A stretch of DNA of 64,000 nucleotides from Flavobacterium kingsejongi (GCF_003076475.1 NZ_CP020919.1:1984001-2048000), one strand, 5' to 3'; shown: positions 46,757 to 57,516, counted from the stretch's first letter. Notes: generated by a model not told the origin, from the sequence alone. Translations and numbers: made by a program.

Positions 46757-47620
46757 GTGAGCTCCGAAAAAGAAGAATGGCTGTACGAAATAAAACCAAA
46801 GGATAAATTACTATCGCTAAATTTTGAAGAAATTTGGCGCTACCGTGATTTGTTGCTAATGTTTGTAAAACGAGATATTGTTACTTATTACAAACAAACC
46901 ATCTTAGGGCCATTATGGTTCTTGATCCAGCCCCTCATTACTTCGGTGGTACAGTTTGTGATTTTTGATGTCATTGCCGATATACAATCGGATGGAGTTC
47001 CCTATTTTCTCTTTGTATTGGCAGGAAATACACTTTGGTCTTATTTTTCCGAATGCTTTAAATCAACTTCAGATACTTTCAAAACCAATCAGAGTATTTT
47101 TGGGAAAGTATATTTTCCAAGAGTGATTATGCCTTTGTCGGTAACCGTATCCAGTTTATTAAAATTCGGAATACAATTTGCGCTTTTTATTACGGTGTTA
47201 CTCTATTGTTGCTACCGGGGACTTGACGTCCACCCCAATTGGACAGCACTTTTTATCCCCTTTATATTATTGACAATGGCGCTATTGTCTTTAGGGTTTG
47301 GAATGATCATCTCTTCTTTAACAACGAAATACCGAGATCTCACTTTTGTGGTTTCTTTTGGAATACAGTTGTATATGTATGTTACCCCCATTATCTATCC
47401 GCTATCGACAGCATTGGAAAAGGTACCAGAAAAATGGCATTGGCTTTTATATGCCAATCCGTTAACTAACCTATTTGAATTCTTTAAGTATGGCTTCTTA
47501 GGGAAAGGGACTTTTTCGATTGGCGGATTGCTGTATTCTTTTGCCTTCTCAGTTATTGCCTTTTTGCTGGGATTGATTATTTTTAATAAAACTGAAAAAA
47601 GTTTTATCGATACAGTTTAA
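46757..47620 (+). CDS. ABC-2-type polysaccharide/polyol phosphate exporter permease (Wzm/KpsM-like)
   Basis: The 287-residue protein starts at GTG 46757 (no ATG in frame nearby), four bases after the kinase stop. The family start RYRDLLLMFVKRDIVTYYKQTILGPLWFLIQP is present. Six predicted membrane segments follow, with the TPIIYPLSTALEKVP region typical of Wzm/TagG-type permeases. It would export polysaccharide across the inner membrane with an ATPase (Wzt). No ATPase gene follows; the next gene is a sugar epimerase. Confidence 0.92.
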   Translation: MSSEKEEWLYEIKPKDKLLSLNFEEIWRYRDLLLMFVKRDIVTYYKQTILGPLWFLIQPLITSVVQFVIFDVIADIQSDGVPYFLFVLAGNTLWSYFSECFKSTSDTFKTNQSIFGKVYFPRVIMPLSVTVSSLLKFGIQFALFITVLLYCCYRGLDVHPNWTALFIPFILLTMALLSLGFGMIISSLTTKYRDLTFVVSFGIQLYMYVTPIIYPLSTALEKVPEKWHWLLYANPLTNLFEFFKYGFLGKGTFSIGGLLYSFAFSVIAFLLGLIIFNKTEKSFIDTV

Positions 47621-47643
47621 TTTAAACCGGAAGTAATATTATT

Positions 47644-48624
47644 ATGGAAGACCAGAAAAAAACGATTCTAATTACCGGTGGTGCTGGATTTATAGGATCC
47701 AATCTTTGTGCACATTTTTTAGGTCAAAACTACAACGTAGTATGCCTGGATAATTTCGCCACAGGTTTTCGATCCAATATAGAGGCTTTTTTAGAGAACC
47801 CTAATTTCACCTTAATTGAAGGCGATATACGCAACCTTTCCGACTGTAAAAAAGCTGTTCAGGATGCAAATTATGTATTGCATCAGGCAGCTTTAGGATC
47901 TGTGCCCCGTTCGATCAATGACCCTATTACAACCAATGAAGTAAATGTTTCCGGTTTTCTCAATATGCTGGTGGCAGCGAGAGATGCTAATGTAAAACGT
48001 TTTGTCTATGCGGCAAGTTCTTCTACCTATGGCGATTCACAAGGATTGCCTAAAGTCGAAGCAGTAATCGGTAAACCATTATCGCCCTATGCAATTACTA
48101 AATATGTCAATGAGCTTTATGCTGAAATATTCAGTACTACATATGGATTAGAGACAATTGGGCTGCGTTACTTTAATGTTTTTGGCAGAAAACAAAATCC
48201 AAAAGGCGCCTATGCGGCCGTTATTCCTAAATTCGTAATCCAGCTGATGCAACATGAAAGCCCGGTAATTAATGGGGATGGAAATCATTCCAGGGATTTC
48301 ACTTATATCGATAATGTGATACAGATGAATGAGCTGGCAATGCTGACTGAAAATAAAGAAGCCTTAAATACAGTTTTTAATACGGCTTATGGTGATCGCA
48401 ATACACTGAATACTTTGGTGGGGTATCTTAAGGAATACTTGAGTGAATACGATCCGGAAATTGCCAATATAGCGACCATACATGGAGAAAACAGGCAGGG
48501 CGATATTCCTCATTCGCTGGCCAGCATCGATAAAGCAAAGAAGCTTCTGGGTTATAATCCTAAATTTTCCCTCCAGGAAGGATTAAAAGTTGCTGTACAA
48601 TGGTACTGGCAAAATTTGAAATAA
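47644..48624 (+). CDS. UDP-GlcNAc(A) 4-epimerase, WbpP/TviC-like short-chain dehydrogenase
   Basis: The 326-residue extended SDR has the NAD-binding motif GGAGFIGSN (residues 12-20), the HQAALGSVPRSINDP block diagnostic of WbpP/TviC-type enzymes, the catalytic SSS and YAITK elements, and RYFNVFGRKQNPKGAYAAVIPKF. It interconverts gluco and galacto forms of UDP-N-acetylhexosamine or its uronic acid. A UDP-HexNAc 6-dehydrogenase two genes downstream is the usual TviB/WbpO partner, so UDP-GalNAcA is a likely product. Exact substrate is inferred. Confidence 0.88.
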   Translation: MEDQKKTILITGGAGFIGSNLCAHFLGQNYNVVCLDNFATGFRSNIEAFLENPNFTLIEGDIRNLSDCKKAVQDANYVLHQAALGSVPRSINDPITTNEVNVSGFLNMLVAARDANVKRFVYAASSSTYGDSQGLPKVEAVIGKPLSPYAITKYVNELYAEIFSTTYGLETIGLRYFNVFGRKQNPKGAYAAVIPKFVIQLMQHESPVINGDGNHSRDFTYIDNVIQMNELAMLTENKEALNTVFNTAYGDRNTLNTLVGYLKEYLSEYDPEIANIATIHGENRQGDIPHSLASIDKAKKLLGYNPKFSLQEGLKVAVQWYWQNLK

Positions 48625-48726
48625 AACGGTTGCATGCTTCGGTTGCGATAGCCCATTTTTAAATGTGAAACCGTTGTTAAATATATCACATAATGAAAAA
48701 AAATAGCGATAATTGCCAAATCCTTT

Positions 48727-48734
48727 TAACTTTG
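48727..48734 (+). promoter_or_regulatory. -7 box (TAACTTTG) upstream of the UDP-glucose dehydrogenase gene
   Basis: TAACTTTG matches TAnnTTTG, 26 bases before the ATG at 48760. It lies in a 135-base gap, so an internal promoter of the cluster is likely. Confidence 0.5.
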
Positions 48735-48759
48735 CATTCTTGCTGAAAAAGATTATATA

Positions 48760-50160
48760 ATGAAAATAAATACTATTTGCTGCATCGGGGCAGGTTACGT
48801 TGGCGGCCCTACTATGGCAGTGATTGCAAAAATGTGTCCTCATATTAAAGTAATTGTGGTGGACTTAAACGCAAGCAGGATTGCGGCATGGAATGATGAC
48901 AATGTAAACAATATTCCGATTTATGAACCAGGCCTTAGCGAAATTGTTGCTGAAGCCCGGGGACGAAACTTGTTTTTCTCTACAGATGTAGAAAATGCGA
49001 TTTCGGAAGCACAAATGATTTTTATTTCTGTCAATACCCCAACGAAGACCTATGGTTCGGGAAAAGGGATGGCGGCTGACTTAAAGTATATTGAATTATG
49101 CGCGCGGCAGATTGCAAAAGTTGCCGTGAATGATAAGATAGTAGTAGAAAAATCGACACTCCCTGTTCGTACTGCAGAAGCGATTAAAAATATATTGGAT
49201 AATACGGGAAACGGAGTAAAATTTCAAATTTTATCCAATCCTGAGTTTCTGGCAGAAGGTACAGCTGTGCAGGATTTATTAAATCCGGACAGAGTGCTTA
49301 TCGGAGGCGATACAACTGTAGAGGGAGAAGAGGCAATAGCAGCATTAGCTGCTATATACGGAAACTGGATATCAGAAGACCGGATTTTAAAAACGAATGT
49401 ATGGTCCTCGGAATTATCAAAATTATCGGCGAATGCATTTTTAGCACAGCGCGTTTCTTCGATTAATGCCTTATCGGAATTGTGTGAAAAAACAGGTGCT
49501 GATGTAAATGAGGTTGCCAGGGCTATTGGGATGGACAGCAGGATTGGATCTAAATTCCTGAAATCATCTGTTGGTTTTGGCGGATCTTGCTTTCAAAAAG
49601 ATATTTTAAACCTGGTATATATCGCAAAATCCTATGGACTTACTGAAGTGGCAGACTACTGGGAACAGGTGATTATTATGAATGATCATCAAAAACGCCG
49701 TTTTGCCAATAATATAGTTAAAACACTTTATAATACAGTATCGGCTAAAAAGATTACGTTTTTAGGGTGGGCATTTAAAAAAGACACCAACGATACCAGA
49801 GAATCGGCTGCGATTTATGTTGCAAATGATCTGCTGAATGAACAGGCAAATATTGCCGTTTATGATCCAAAAGTTACAGAAAAACAAATCCTGTTCGATC
49901 TTGATTATCTGCATTCCAGAACAGAAGCAGAAAACAGGGATGGGGTTGAGGTATTTGAAGATCCGTATGAAGCCTGTAAAGATGCTCATGCAATAGCAAT
50001 CCTTACAGAATGGGATGTTTTTAAAACCTATGATTGGGAAAAAATATACGAACAGATGCATAAGCCAGCTTTTATCTTTGACGGTAGGAACCTACTGGAT
50101 GGAGAAATGCTGAGCAGGATAGGATTTAAATACCAATCGATTGGATCTGCAAAAAAATAG
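48760..50160 (+). CDS. ugd: UDP-glucose 6-dehydrogenase, long eukaryote-like form
   Basis: The 466-residue enzyme oxidises UDP-glucose to UDP-glucuronate with NAD+. It starts [21 protein letters not shown] and has [28 protein letters not shown] and the catalytic-cysteine motif [11 protein letters not shown]. The length and the start resemble the animal/plant UGDH branch more than the shorter (about 390-residue) E. coli Ugd. Its stop is followed two bases later by a second, different nucleotide-sugar dehydrogenase. Confidence 0.92.
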   Translation: MKINTICCIGAGYVGGPTMAVIAKMCPHIKVIVVDLNASRIAAWNDDNVNNIPIYEPGLSEIVAEARGRNLFFSTDVENAISEAQMIFISVNTPTKTYGSGKGMAADLKYIELCARQIAKVAVNDKIVVEKSTLPVRTAEAIKNILDNTGNGVKFQILSNPEFLAEGTAVQDLLNPDRVLIGGDTTVEGEEAIAALAAIYGNWISEDRILKTNVWSSELSKLSANAFLAQRVSSINALSELCEKTGADVNEVARAIGMDSRIGSKFLKSSVGFGGSCFQKDILNLVYIAKSYGLTEVADYWEQVIIMNDHQKRRFANNIVKTLYNTVSAKKITFLGWAFKKDTNDTRESAAIYVANDLLNEQANIAVYDPKVTEKQILFDLDYLHSRTEAENRDGVEVFEDPYEACKDAHAIAILTEWDVFKTYDWEKIYEQMHKPAFIFDGRNLLDGEMLSRIGFKYQSIGSAKK

Positions 50161-50162
50161 AT

Positions 50163-51440
50163 ATGATTAAAATAGCCATTATAGGATTAGGATATGTAGG
50201 GACACCTTTAGCAAGATTATTTGCCACAAAATATCCTGTGGTTGGCTTTGATATAAATCAAAAGCGAATTGAAGCATTAAAAAAAGGGATAGATTCCACA
50301 CTCGAACTCGATAAAGAAAGCCTGCTTTCGGTATTGGTTGAAAAACCATCGGACAATGTAGGATTATACTGTTCGGCAGATTTAGAAGATATCCGGGACT
50401 GTAATTACTATATTGTTACAGTGCCTACGCCTGTAGACAAACACAATAGACCCGATCTGGATCCGTTATACCGCTCCAGCGAAACCGTTGGGAAAGTACT
50501 CAAAAAAGGAGATACCGTGATTTATGAATCGACAGTATATCCCGGAGTAACAGAAGAAGAATGTGTGCCCGTATTAGAGCGAATTAGCGGTTTAAAGTTT
50601 AATGAAGATTTTTTTGCAGGATATTCACCGGAACGAATTAATCCCGGAGATAAGGAACATACCGTAGATAAAATACTGAAAATCACTTCCGGGTCAACAC
50701 CAGAGACCGGACATGCAGTCAATGCATTATACCAATCTGTAATAACCGCAGGAACCCATTTAGCCCCATCAATAAAAGTAGCAGAAGCAGCGAAAGTAAT
50801 TGAGAATTCACAACGCGATATTAATATTGCTTTTGTGAATGAACTGGCAAAAATTTTTAACCTCTTAGAGATTGATACCCATGCGGTATTGGAAGCTGCA
50901 GGAACAAAATGGAATTTTCTCAATTTCAAGCCTGGTTTAGTTGGTGGTCATTGTATTGGGGTTGATCCTTATTATCTCGCACAAAAAGCACAGGAGAAAG
51001 GATACAATCCTGAAATAATTCTTGCAGGCAGGCGTTTGAATGATAGCATGGGCGAATACATAGCAACACAAGTAGTGAAACTCATGATTAAAAATGGAAT
51101 TATTGTCAATGATGCCCATTTATTAATGCTGGGAATTACTTTTAAGGAAAATTGCCCTGATGTGCGCAATACTAAAATTGTAGATGTAATCCATGCTCTT
51201 TCAGAATATGGGATGCAGATTATAATATATGATCCCTGGGCAAATCCTGAAGAAGTGATGCAGGAATATGGAATAACTACGACTGCCGTATTACCAGAAG
51301 ACACTTTTGATACCATAATTTTGGGAGTCGCACATGATGAATTTCTGAAACTGGATTTTGATCAGTTAAAATCGACAGAGAAAAGTGTGGTCTATGATGT
51401 CAAGGGAGTTTTAGGGAGGAAATCCGATGGTGGGTTATAG
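50163..51440 (+). CDS. UDP-N-acetyl-hexosamine 6-dehydrogenase (TviB/WbpO/WbpA-like)
   Basis: The 425-residue NAD-dependent dehydrogenase has IAIIGLGYVGTPLARLFA at the start, the VTVPTPVDKHNRPDL block of the HexNAc-dehydrogenase branch, the AGYSPERINPGD element and the catalytic cysteine in GLVGGHCIGVDPYY. It makes UDP-HexNAc uronic acids by two-step oxidation. With the WbpP/TviC-like epimerase it would supply UDP-GlcNAcA and/or UDP-GalNAcA. Start is two bases after ugd. Confidence 0.9.
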   Translation: MIKIAIIGLGYVGTPLARLFATKYPVVGFDINQKRIEALKKGIDSTLELDKESLLSVLVEKPSDNVGLYCSADLEDIRDCNYYIVTVPTPVDKHNRPDLDPLYRSSETVGKVLKKGDTVIYESTVYPGVTEEECVPVLERISGLKFNEDFFAGYSPERINPGDKEHTVDKILKITSGSTPETGHAVNALYQSVITAGTHLAPSIKVAEAAKVIENSQRDINIAFVNELAKIFNLLEIDTHAVLEAAGTKWNFLNFKPGLVGGHCIGVDPYYLAQKAQEKGYNPEIILAGRRLNDSMGEYIATQVVKLMIKNGIIVNDAHLLMLGITFKENCPDVRNTKIVDVIHALSEYGMQIIIYDPWANPEEVMQEYGITTTAVLPEDTFDTIILGVAHDEFLKLDFDQLKSTEKSVVYDVKGVLGRKSDGGL

Positions 51441-51475
51441 TCAATAGATTTAACGAATAAGCTTATATAATTGTT

Positions 51476-52480
51476 ATGAAAAGAAATAGTATAAAACACG
51501 TTATTCTTTCTGGAGGAGTTGGCAGCAGATTGTGGCCATTATCCCGGAAAAGTTTCCCGAAGCAATACCTCGATATATTTGATGGTAAGTCATTGTTTGA
51601 AATGACTGTTGAGCGGAATTATAATTTGGCTGATGAAGTTATTGTAATTGGAAATCTTGAAAATACACATTTAAGCCAGTCTGTCATGGACAAGTCTAAG
51701 ATAGCATATGTGAATATCATTGAATCGACACCTCGTAATACTGCAGCAGCGATAGCCTTTGCAGCCTTTGCTTCAGAGCCGGATGATATTTTAATTGTAA
51801 CGCCTTCCGATCATATTATAGATGGTGAAGAGGAGTATAATAATGCGATTAGCGCTGCTATAGCGAAAGCAGAAGAAGGGAACATTGTTACTTTCGGAAT
51901 ACTGCCTACCAAACCCGAAACAGGCTATGGCTATATAGAATATAAAGGTGATAGGGTCGTGTCATTTCGCGAAAAGCCTAATTCAGTAACAGCTCAGGAA
52001 TTTATTTCAAAAGGAAGTTTTTTATGGAATAGTGGTATGTTTTGCTTTAAAGCAGGCGTTTTATTAGAAGAATTGAAATTGTACAATCCTGAGGTGTATG
52101 AGAAGTCAAAAATTGCCTGGAAAAATTGTAAAGATGGAAAGTTAGACCGTGAGCTATCGATGGATATTCCTTCAATTAGTATTGATTATGCTGTAATGGA
52201 GCGTAGCAAGAAGATAAAAGTGGTTCCGGCAAAATTTGGATGGTCGGATTTAGGGTCTTTCGAATCCGTATATGAGTATTTAAAAACTATTGGACATCCT
52301 GTCGATGCGTATGGAAATATGGTGATAGGTACTAAAAATTATACGGCATTCTTAGGGTTGGAAAATACCATTTTTGTGCACACCGAAACTGCCAATCTAA
52401 TTTTACACAAGGATCAATCACAGGACGTTAAGACATTATACAACCAATTGGAAAAGTTGAATTCTGATTTATTAAATTAA
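51476..52480 (+). CDS. manC: Mannose-1-phosphate guanylyltransferase
   Basis: The 334-residue nucleotidyltransferase has the activation signature GGVGSRLWPLSRKSFPKQ (residues 14-31), the TPSDHII element and VSFREKPN. It makes GDP-mannose, precursor of mannose or GDP-fucose-type residues. It lacks the C-terminal phosphomannose isomerase domain of the long bifunctional ManC/AlgA form. No GDP-mannose-modifying enzyme is visible in the window. Confidence 0.92.
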   Translation: MKRNSIKHVILSGGVGSRLWPLSRKSFPKQYLDIFDGKSLFEMTVERNYNLADEVIVIGNLENTHLSQSVMDKSKIAYVNIIESTPRNTAAAIAFAAFASEPDDILIVTPSDHIIDGEEEYNNAISAAIAKAEEGNIVTFGILPTKPETGYGYIEYKGDRVVSFREKPNSVTAQEFISKGSFLWNSGMFCFKAGVLLEELKLYNPEVYEKSKIAWKNCKDGKLDRELSMDIPSISIDYAVMERSKKIKVVPAKFGWSDLGSFESVYEYLKTIGHPVDAYGNMVIGTKNYTAFLGLENTIFVHTETANLILHKDQSQDVKTLYNQLEKLNSDLLN

Positions 52481-52607
52481 TTAGACTTCTAACTTGTATT
52501 AATATAATAATAAGTTATTTTTTTTAACAAAACAGAGTTAAATTCAATAATAAATGTATTTTTACAGTTTTTTAGTATTTTGAAATTCACGTAGCTATAT
52601 CGTTATA

Positions 52608-53657
52608 ATGAAAAAAATTTTAATTACGGGTGGTGCAGGTTTTATAGGATCTCATGTTACGAGACGATTTGTGATAAATTATCCTGAATATCAAATTTTT
52701 AATCTCGACAAATTGACTTATGCGGGTAATCTTGAGAATCTTACAGATATTGAAGATGAAGCTAATTATAAATTTTTATTTGGTGATATAGTAGATGAAG
52801 ATTTCGTCAATTCCATTTTTAGAGATCATGATTTTGATGGTATTGTGCATTTGGCTGCTGAATCACACGTGGACCGATCGATTAAGGATCCATTAGCTTT
52901 TGTAAAAACAAATGTAATTGGTACAATGAATTTGCTCAATGCAGCGAAAAATCAATGGGAAGAAAATTTTGAAGGTAAACGCTTTCACCACATTAGTACG
53001 GATGAGGTTTATGGTTCTTTAGGAACTGAAGGGCTTTTTACCGAGACAACAGCATACGATCCAAATTCGCCTTATTCAGCATCTAAAGCGAGTTCTGATC
53101 ATTTTGTAAGAGCCTATGGTGAAACCTATGGTCTTCCGTATGTAATTACCAATTGCTCCAATAATTATGGGCCCAATCATTTTCCTGAAAAATTAATTCC
53201 TCTTTTTATTAATAATATTATTACTAATAAACCGTTACCAGTATACGGTGATGGGAATTATACCCGGGATTGGTTATTTGTAGAAGATCATGCCATTGCT
53301 ATAGATCTTGTTTTTCATAAAGGAAAAAATTATGAGACTTATAATATTGGGGGATTCAATGAATGGAAAAATATTGATTTAGTAAAATTATTATGTTTCA
53401 TTATGGATGAGAAACTCGGTAGACCTAAAGATACATCATTAGGCTTAATTACTTATGTTAAAGATCGTCCAGGACATGATTTGCGTTACGCCATTGATGC
53501 TTCTAAAATTAATAAAGAATTAGGATGGAAGCCATCGGTTACTTTTGAGCAGGGATTAGAGCATACTATTAATTGGTATCTGTCAAATCAAGAGTGGCTT
53601 AATAATGTAACAAGTGGGGATTACCAAGAGTATTATAAAAAACAATACAATAAATAA
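52608..53657 (+). CDS. rfbB: dTDP-glucose 4,6-dehydratase
   Basis: The 349-residue SDR has [33 protein letters not shown] and the catalytic YSASK, and NWYLSNQEW near the C-terminus. It performs the second step of dTDP-L-rhamnose synthesis. The gene begins an rfbB-C-D-A run after a 127-base AT-rich gap. From here on the DNA becomes noticeably richer in A+T. Confidence 0.96.
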   Translation: MKKILITGGAGFIGSHVTRRFVINYPEYQIFNLDKLTYAGNLENLTDIEDEANYKFLFGDIVDEDFVNSIFRDHDFDGIVHLAAESHVDRSIKDPLAFVKTNVIGTMNLLNAAKNQWEENFEGKRFHHISTDEVYGSLGTEGLFTETTAYDPNSPYSASKASSDHFVRAYGETYGLPYVITNCSNNYGPNHFPEKLIPLFINNIITNKPLPVYGDGNYTRDWLFVEDHAIAIDLVFHKGKNYETYNIGGFNEWKNIDLVKLLCFIMDEKLGRPKDTSLGLITYVKDRPGHDLRYAIDASKINKELGWKPSVTFEQGLEHTINWYLSNQEWLNNVTSGDYQEYYKKQYNK

Positions 53658-53662
53658 AAAAA

Positions 53663-54202
53663 ATGCTGATTGAAAAAATGTTTATTAAAGATTTATTAGT
53701 GATAACTCCACAAGTATTTGAAGATGAGCGTGGTTATTTTTTTGAATCCTACAATGAAGTATCATTTTTAGATAATGAAATTGCAGTAAAATTCATTCAG
53801 GATAATCAGTCTTTCTCCCATAAGGGGGTAATTAGAGGATTACATTTTCAAGTTCCTCCTTTTGCACAAACAAAATTAGTTCGCGTACTACAAGGTGAAA
53901 TAGTAGACGTTGCTGTAGATCTTCGAAAAGATTCAGAAACATTTGGCGAGTATTATAGTATTCATCTTTCAGAAGAAAATAAAAAACAATTATTAATTCC
54001 AAAGGGTTTTGCTCATGGCTTTTCAGTGTTGAGTACAACTGCGATGGTTAGTTATAAAGTTGATAAATTATATAATAAAGAATATGAAAGGGGAATACGT
54101 TTCGATGACTCCCTGTTGAATATCGATTGGAAAGTTACTGTCGAAGAACAAATTGTTTCTTCAAAAGATTTCTCGTTGATGGGATTTGATGCTATAGACT
54201 GA
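53663..54202 (+). CDS. rfbC: dTDP-4-dehydrorhamnose 3,5-epimerase
   Basis: The 179-residue cupin has the RmlC blocks VFEDERGYFFESYNEVSF, the catalytic histidine in VIRGLHFQ, and IPKGFAHGFSVLS. It epimerises the keto-sugar made by RfbB. A second ATG at 53678 is possible. It is 5 bases after rfbB. Confidence 0.96.
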   Translation: MLIEKMFIKDLLVITPQVFEDERGYFFESYNEVSFLDNEIAVKFIQDNQSFSHKGVIRGLHFQVPPFAQTKLVRVLQGEIVDVAVDLRKDSETFGEYYSIHLSEENKKQLLIPKGFAHGFSVLSTTAMVSYKVDKLYNKEYERGIRFDDSLLNIDWKVTVEEQIVSSKDFSLMGFDAID

Positions 54203-54216
54203 GAGTTATATTGATC

Positions 54217-55083
54217 ATGAAAAAAATACTTGTAACCGGCTCTAATGGTCAATTGGGCAGCGAAATAAAAAAGCTAACAGAGTATTATTCTCAGTTTGAT
54301 TTTGTTTTTGCAGATAGATCTGATTTTTCGTTAGATGATGGTAAGGCTATTGTCACTTTTTTAAATAAAGTAAACCCCGATTTTTGCATAAATTGTGGAG
54401 CATACACTGCAGTAGACAGAGCAGAATCAGAACCAGAATTAGCAGATTGTATAAATCATATTGCAGTTAGTATTATTGCTAAATGGACAGCAGAAAATAA
54501 TTGTAGGCTTATTCATATTTCAACAGATTATGTTTTTGATGGTAACTCTTCACTTCCGCTCTTAGAAGATGCTGAAAATATACCAGTGAATGTGTATGGA
54601 GAAACAAAGCTTTTAGGAGAAAAAGCTAGTATTGAAAATAATACTCAGAGTATAATAATTAGAACATCATGGGTATATTCTGAATTTGGTAATAATTTTG
54701 TTAAGACAATTTTGCGCCTAATGTCAGAAAGAGATGTTATCAATGTGGTAAATGATCAGATTGGAAGTCCTACATATGCTGCAGATTTAGCAGAAGTGGT
54801 ATTAAAGATTATAGATACTGAGAATTGGGTGCCTGGCATCTATCATTATTCTAATGAAGCGGAGATTAGTTGGTTTGATTTTGCAGTAGCAATAAAAGAA
54901 TTAACAAATAGTGACTGTGATGTCAGGGGAATTGCAACTTCAGAGTATCCAACACTGGCAAAACGTCCCGCTTATTCATTACTGAATAAAAATAAAATAA
55001 GGAATATCTATAAAATAGAAATTCCAAATTATAAGCAAAGCTTAATAAAATGTTTGAATAAGTTAATTGATACAAGTAGGTAG
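54217..55083 (+). CDS. rfbD: dTDP-4-dehydrorhamnose reductase
   Basis: I used the ATG at 54217 (MKKILVTGSNGQLGSEI) rather than a TTG two codons earlier, giving 288 residues. The SDR carries the NAD(P) motif GSNGQLGSE, the CGAYTAVDRAESEP element, STDYVFDG and the YGETK catalytic pair. It makes dTDP-L-rhamnose. It is 14 bases after rfbC. Confidence 0.95.
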   Translation: MKKILVTGSNGQLGSEIKKLTEYYSQFDFVFADRSDFSLDDGKAIVTFLNKVNPDFCINCGAYTAVDRAESEPELADCINHIAVSIIAKWTAENNCRLIHISTDYVFDGNSSLPLLEDAENIPVNVYGETKLLGEKASIENNTQSIIIRTSWVYSEFGNNFVKTILRLMSERDVINVVNDQIGSPTYAADLAEVVLKIIDTENWVPGIYHYSNEAEISWFDFAVAIKELTNSDCDVRGIATSEYPTLAKRPAYSLLNKNKIRNIYKIEIPNYKQSLIKCLNKLIDTSR

Positions 55084-55181
55084 ATATAGGATAATGTAAC
55101 TAAAATAAACCCTGAAAACCACAACTGATTGTAAATCAGGTTTGGCTAACTGTTTCAGAAACTAAATCTAATGCAACTAAT

Positions 55182-56060
55182 ATGAAAGGAATAATCTTAG
55201 CTGGAGGTTCCGGAACTCGTTTATACCCGCTTACAAAATCAATATCCAAACAGTTAATGCCTGTTTATGATAAGCCAATGATATATTATCCATTGTCGGT
55301 TTTGATGTTAGCAGGGATCAAAGAAATATTAATAATTTCTACACCACATGATTTGCCAGGGTTTAAAAATCTTTTGGGAAATGGTAGTAATTTTGGTATT
55401 ATTATTCAATATGCGGAACAACCTAATCCTGATGGTTTAGCTCAAGCTTTTATTATAGGAGAAGAGTTTATAGGGGCTGATAATGTATGTTTGATTTTAG
55501 GAGATAATATTTTTTATGGGCATGGATTAACGGCTCTCTTGAAAACAGCGATTGATAATGTACAGTGTGATAATAAGGCTACGGTTTTTGGTTATTATGT
55601 ACAAGACCCACAGCGATATGGTGTTGCAGAATTTGATGAAGAAGGAAATGTAATTTCTATCGATGAAAAACCAGCTTTTCCTAAAAGTAATTATGCTATA
55701 GTGGGACTTTATTTCTATCCTAATTCTGTAGTAGAAAAAGCAAAGAATATTGCCCCGAGTGAGCGTGGTGAACTTGAAATAACAACAATAAATCAAGCCT
55801 ATCTTTTAGAGAAAAATCTTAAAGTTGAACTTATGGGGAGGGGGTATGCCTGGTTGGATACAGGAACGCATGAATCCTTATTGGAGGCTTCAAATTTTGT
55901 TCAGACTATTGAAAGGAGGCAGGGTTTAAAAGTAGCATGTTTGGAAGAAATTGCTTATGATAAAGGGTTAATCTCTAAGGAGAAACTATTCATTCTGGCG
56001 ACTGAGTTAGAAAAAAGTGCATATGGAAAGTACTTATTGGGAATTTTTGATAGAAAATAA
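55182..56060 (+). CDS. rfbA: Glucose-1-phosphate thymidylyltransferase
   Basis: The 292-residue nucleotidyltransferase has [30 protein letters not shown] and [15 protein letters not shown], all standard for RmlA. It makes dTDP-glucose, first step of the rhamnose pathway. It is last in the rfb run after a 98-base spacer in which I see no feature. Confidence 0.97.
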   Translation: MKGIILAGGSGTRLYPLTKSISKQLMPVYDKPMIYYPLSVLMLAGIKEILIISTPHDLPGFKNLLGNGSNFGIIIQYAEQPNPDGLAQAFIIGEEFIGADNVCLILGDNIFYGHGLTALLKTAIDNVQCDNKATVFGYYVQDPQRYGVAEFDEEGNVISIDEKPAFPKSNYAIVGLYFYPNSVVEKAKNIAPSERGELEITTINQAYLLEKNLKVELMGRGYAWLDTGTHESLLEASNFVQTIERRQGLKVACLEEIAYDKGLISKEKLFILATELEKSAYGKYLLGIFDRK

Positions 56061-56175
56061 AATTTTTAATCTTCAATAGAACAATTCTTGCATATATCAT
56101 TTTTTGAGATTGCAAATTTTAAATTGAAATGAATTTTTTAAAAGAGTATTATTGTTAATTAGGTAATTAAATATT

Positions 56176-57516
56176 ATGGTTTCTGAAAGCGGTCTAAGTG
56201 ATCATAGAACTAAAAATGTAAAATTTCAAATAATTTTATCTTTTTGCATTAAGATTGTTAGTGTAGTTGCTAATTTGTTGCTAGTTCCGTTGTTAATTGA
56301 TATTTTTGATAGTAATCAATATGGTATTTGGTTGACAATTTCGTCTATAGTAAGTTGGTTTGCCTTATTTGATATAGGATTAGGAAATGGGCTTCGAAAT
56401 AAATTAACTGAAGCAATATCATCAGGTGATGAAAAGCTGGCAAAAGAATTAGTAAGTACTACTTATATTGCATGTATTTGTGTGTTTAGTTTTGTAATTA
56501 TTTTATTTTTATGTGTCAACTATTTTTTGGATTGGAGAAGTATTATAAATAACTATTCTCTTTCACGGGATTATTTATACCTTTTTACAAATGTTGTTTT
56601 TGTAATGTTTTTGCTTCGTTTTATTTTCCAATTGATTGGGGTGATCTACATATCATATCAAAAACCTTCTTACAATAACTTATTATTTACTGTTGGCACT
56701 GTTTTATCAATATTCTTTTTAATAGTCCTAAAAGATTTTGTTTCAGGTAGTCTGTTAATATGCTCGCTTATATTAGTTGGTATTCCATTATTAGTCTTGG
56801 TGATATGGAATTTTGTAGCTTTTCAAAATACATTTAAAAATATTAAACCCTCCTTTTTAAGCTTTAAAAGTGTACTTCTAAAGTCTCTTTTTGGACTTGG
56901 GGGGAAGTTTTTTATAATACAAATTTCTGCAATTGTAATTTTCTCAACTGGAAATTTATTAGTCTCTCAGTTATTTAGTTCTTCTGATGTAGTATCTTAC
57001 AACTCTGCCTTTATGTTATTTCAGTTGCCTGTAATAGCGTATAGTATAGTTATGACACCTATTTGGAGTGCGGTTACTGAAGCAATGATTAAAAATGATA
57101 TAGTATGGTTGAAAAAGTGCCTTAAAAATTTAAATAAATTATCTGTTCTGTTTGTATTTGGGATAGTTATAATGCTTTTTATTACCTCTTTTATTTACGA
57201 AATATGGTTAGGTAATAGGGTTCATATCCCTTTCAATCTATCTGTTTGTATGGCTTTATATGCAATTATAAACGTTATCTTGTCGCCATATACAAGTTAT
57301 ATAAACGGTATTGGTAAAATAAATTTGACTCTATATATTGTTACTTTCACAACTATTGTTTTTTTTCCTCTAGCAATTTTTTTATCTAAATATTTTAATA
57401 GTCCAGTAGGAATTATATTAGCAACTTGTATTGTAAATTCTATAGGATTATACTTTCAGCCTAAACAGGTTCATAAATTAATAAATGGTAAAGCGAATGG
57501 AATCTGGAATAAGTAA
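56176..57516 (+). CDS. Wzx-like oligosaccharide flippase (MATE/PST superfamily)
   Basis: The 446-residue protein is very hydrophobic with about 12 predicted membrane segments and the typical N-terminal arrangement LLLVPLLIDIFDSNQYGIWLTI...FDIGLGNGLRNKLTEA. Such proteins flip lipid-linked repeat units across the inner membrane. The DNA is very rich in A+T. Its end overlaps the next glycosyltransferase gene by 32 bases. Confidence 0.85.
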   Translation: MVSESGLSDHRTKNVKFQIILSFCIKIVSVVANLLLVPLLIDIFDSNQYGIWLTISSIVSWFALFDIGLGNGLRNKLTEAISSGDEKLAKELVSTTYIACICVFSFVIILFLCVNYFLDWRSIINNYSLSRDYLYLFTNVVFVMFLLRFIFQLIGVIYISYQKPSYNNLLFTVGTVLSIFFLIVLKDFVSGSLLICSLILVGIPLLVLVIWNFVAFQNTFKNIKPSFLSFKSVLLKSLFGLGGKFFIIQISAIVIFSTGNLLVSQLFSSSDVVSYNSAFMLFQLPVIAYSIVMTPIWSAVTEAMIKNDIVWLKKCLKNLNKLSVLFVFGIVIMLFITSFIYEIWLGNRVHIPFNLSVCMALYAIINVILSPYTSYINGIGKINLTLYIVTFTTIVFFPLAIFLSKYFNSPVGIILATCIVNSIGLYFQPKQVHKLINGKANGIWNK

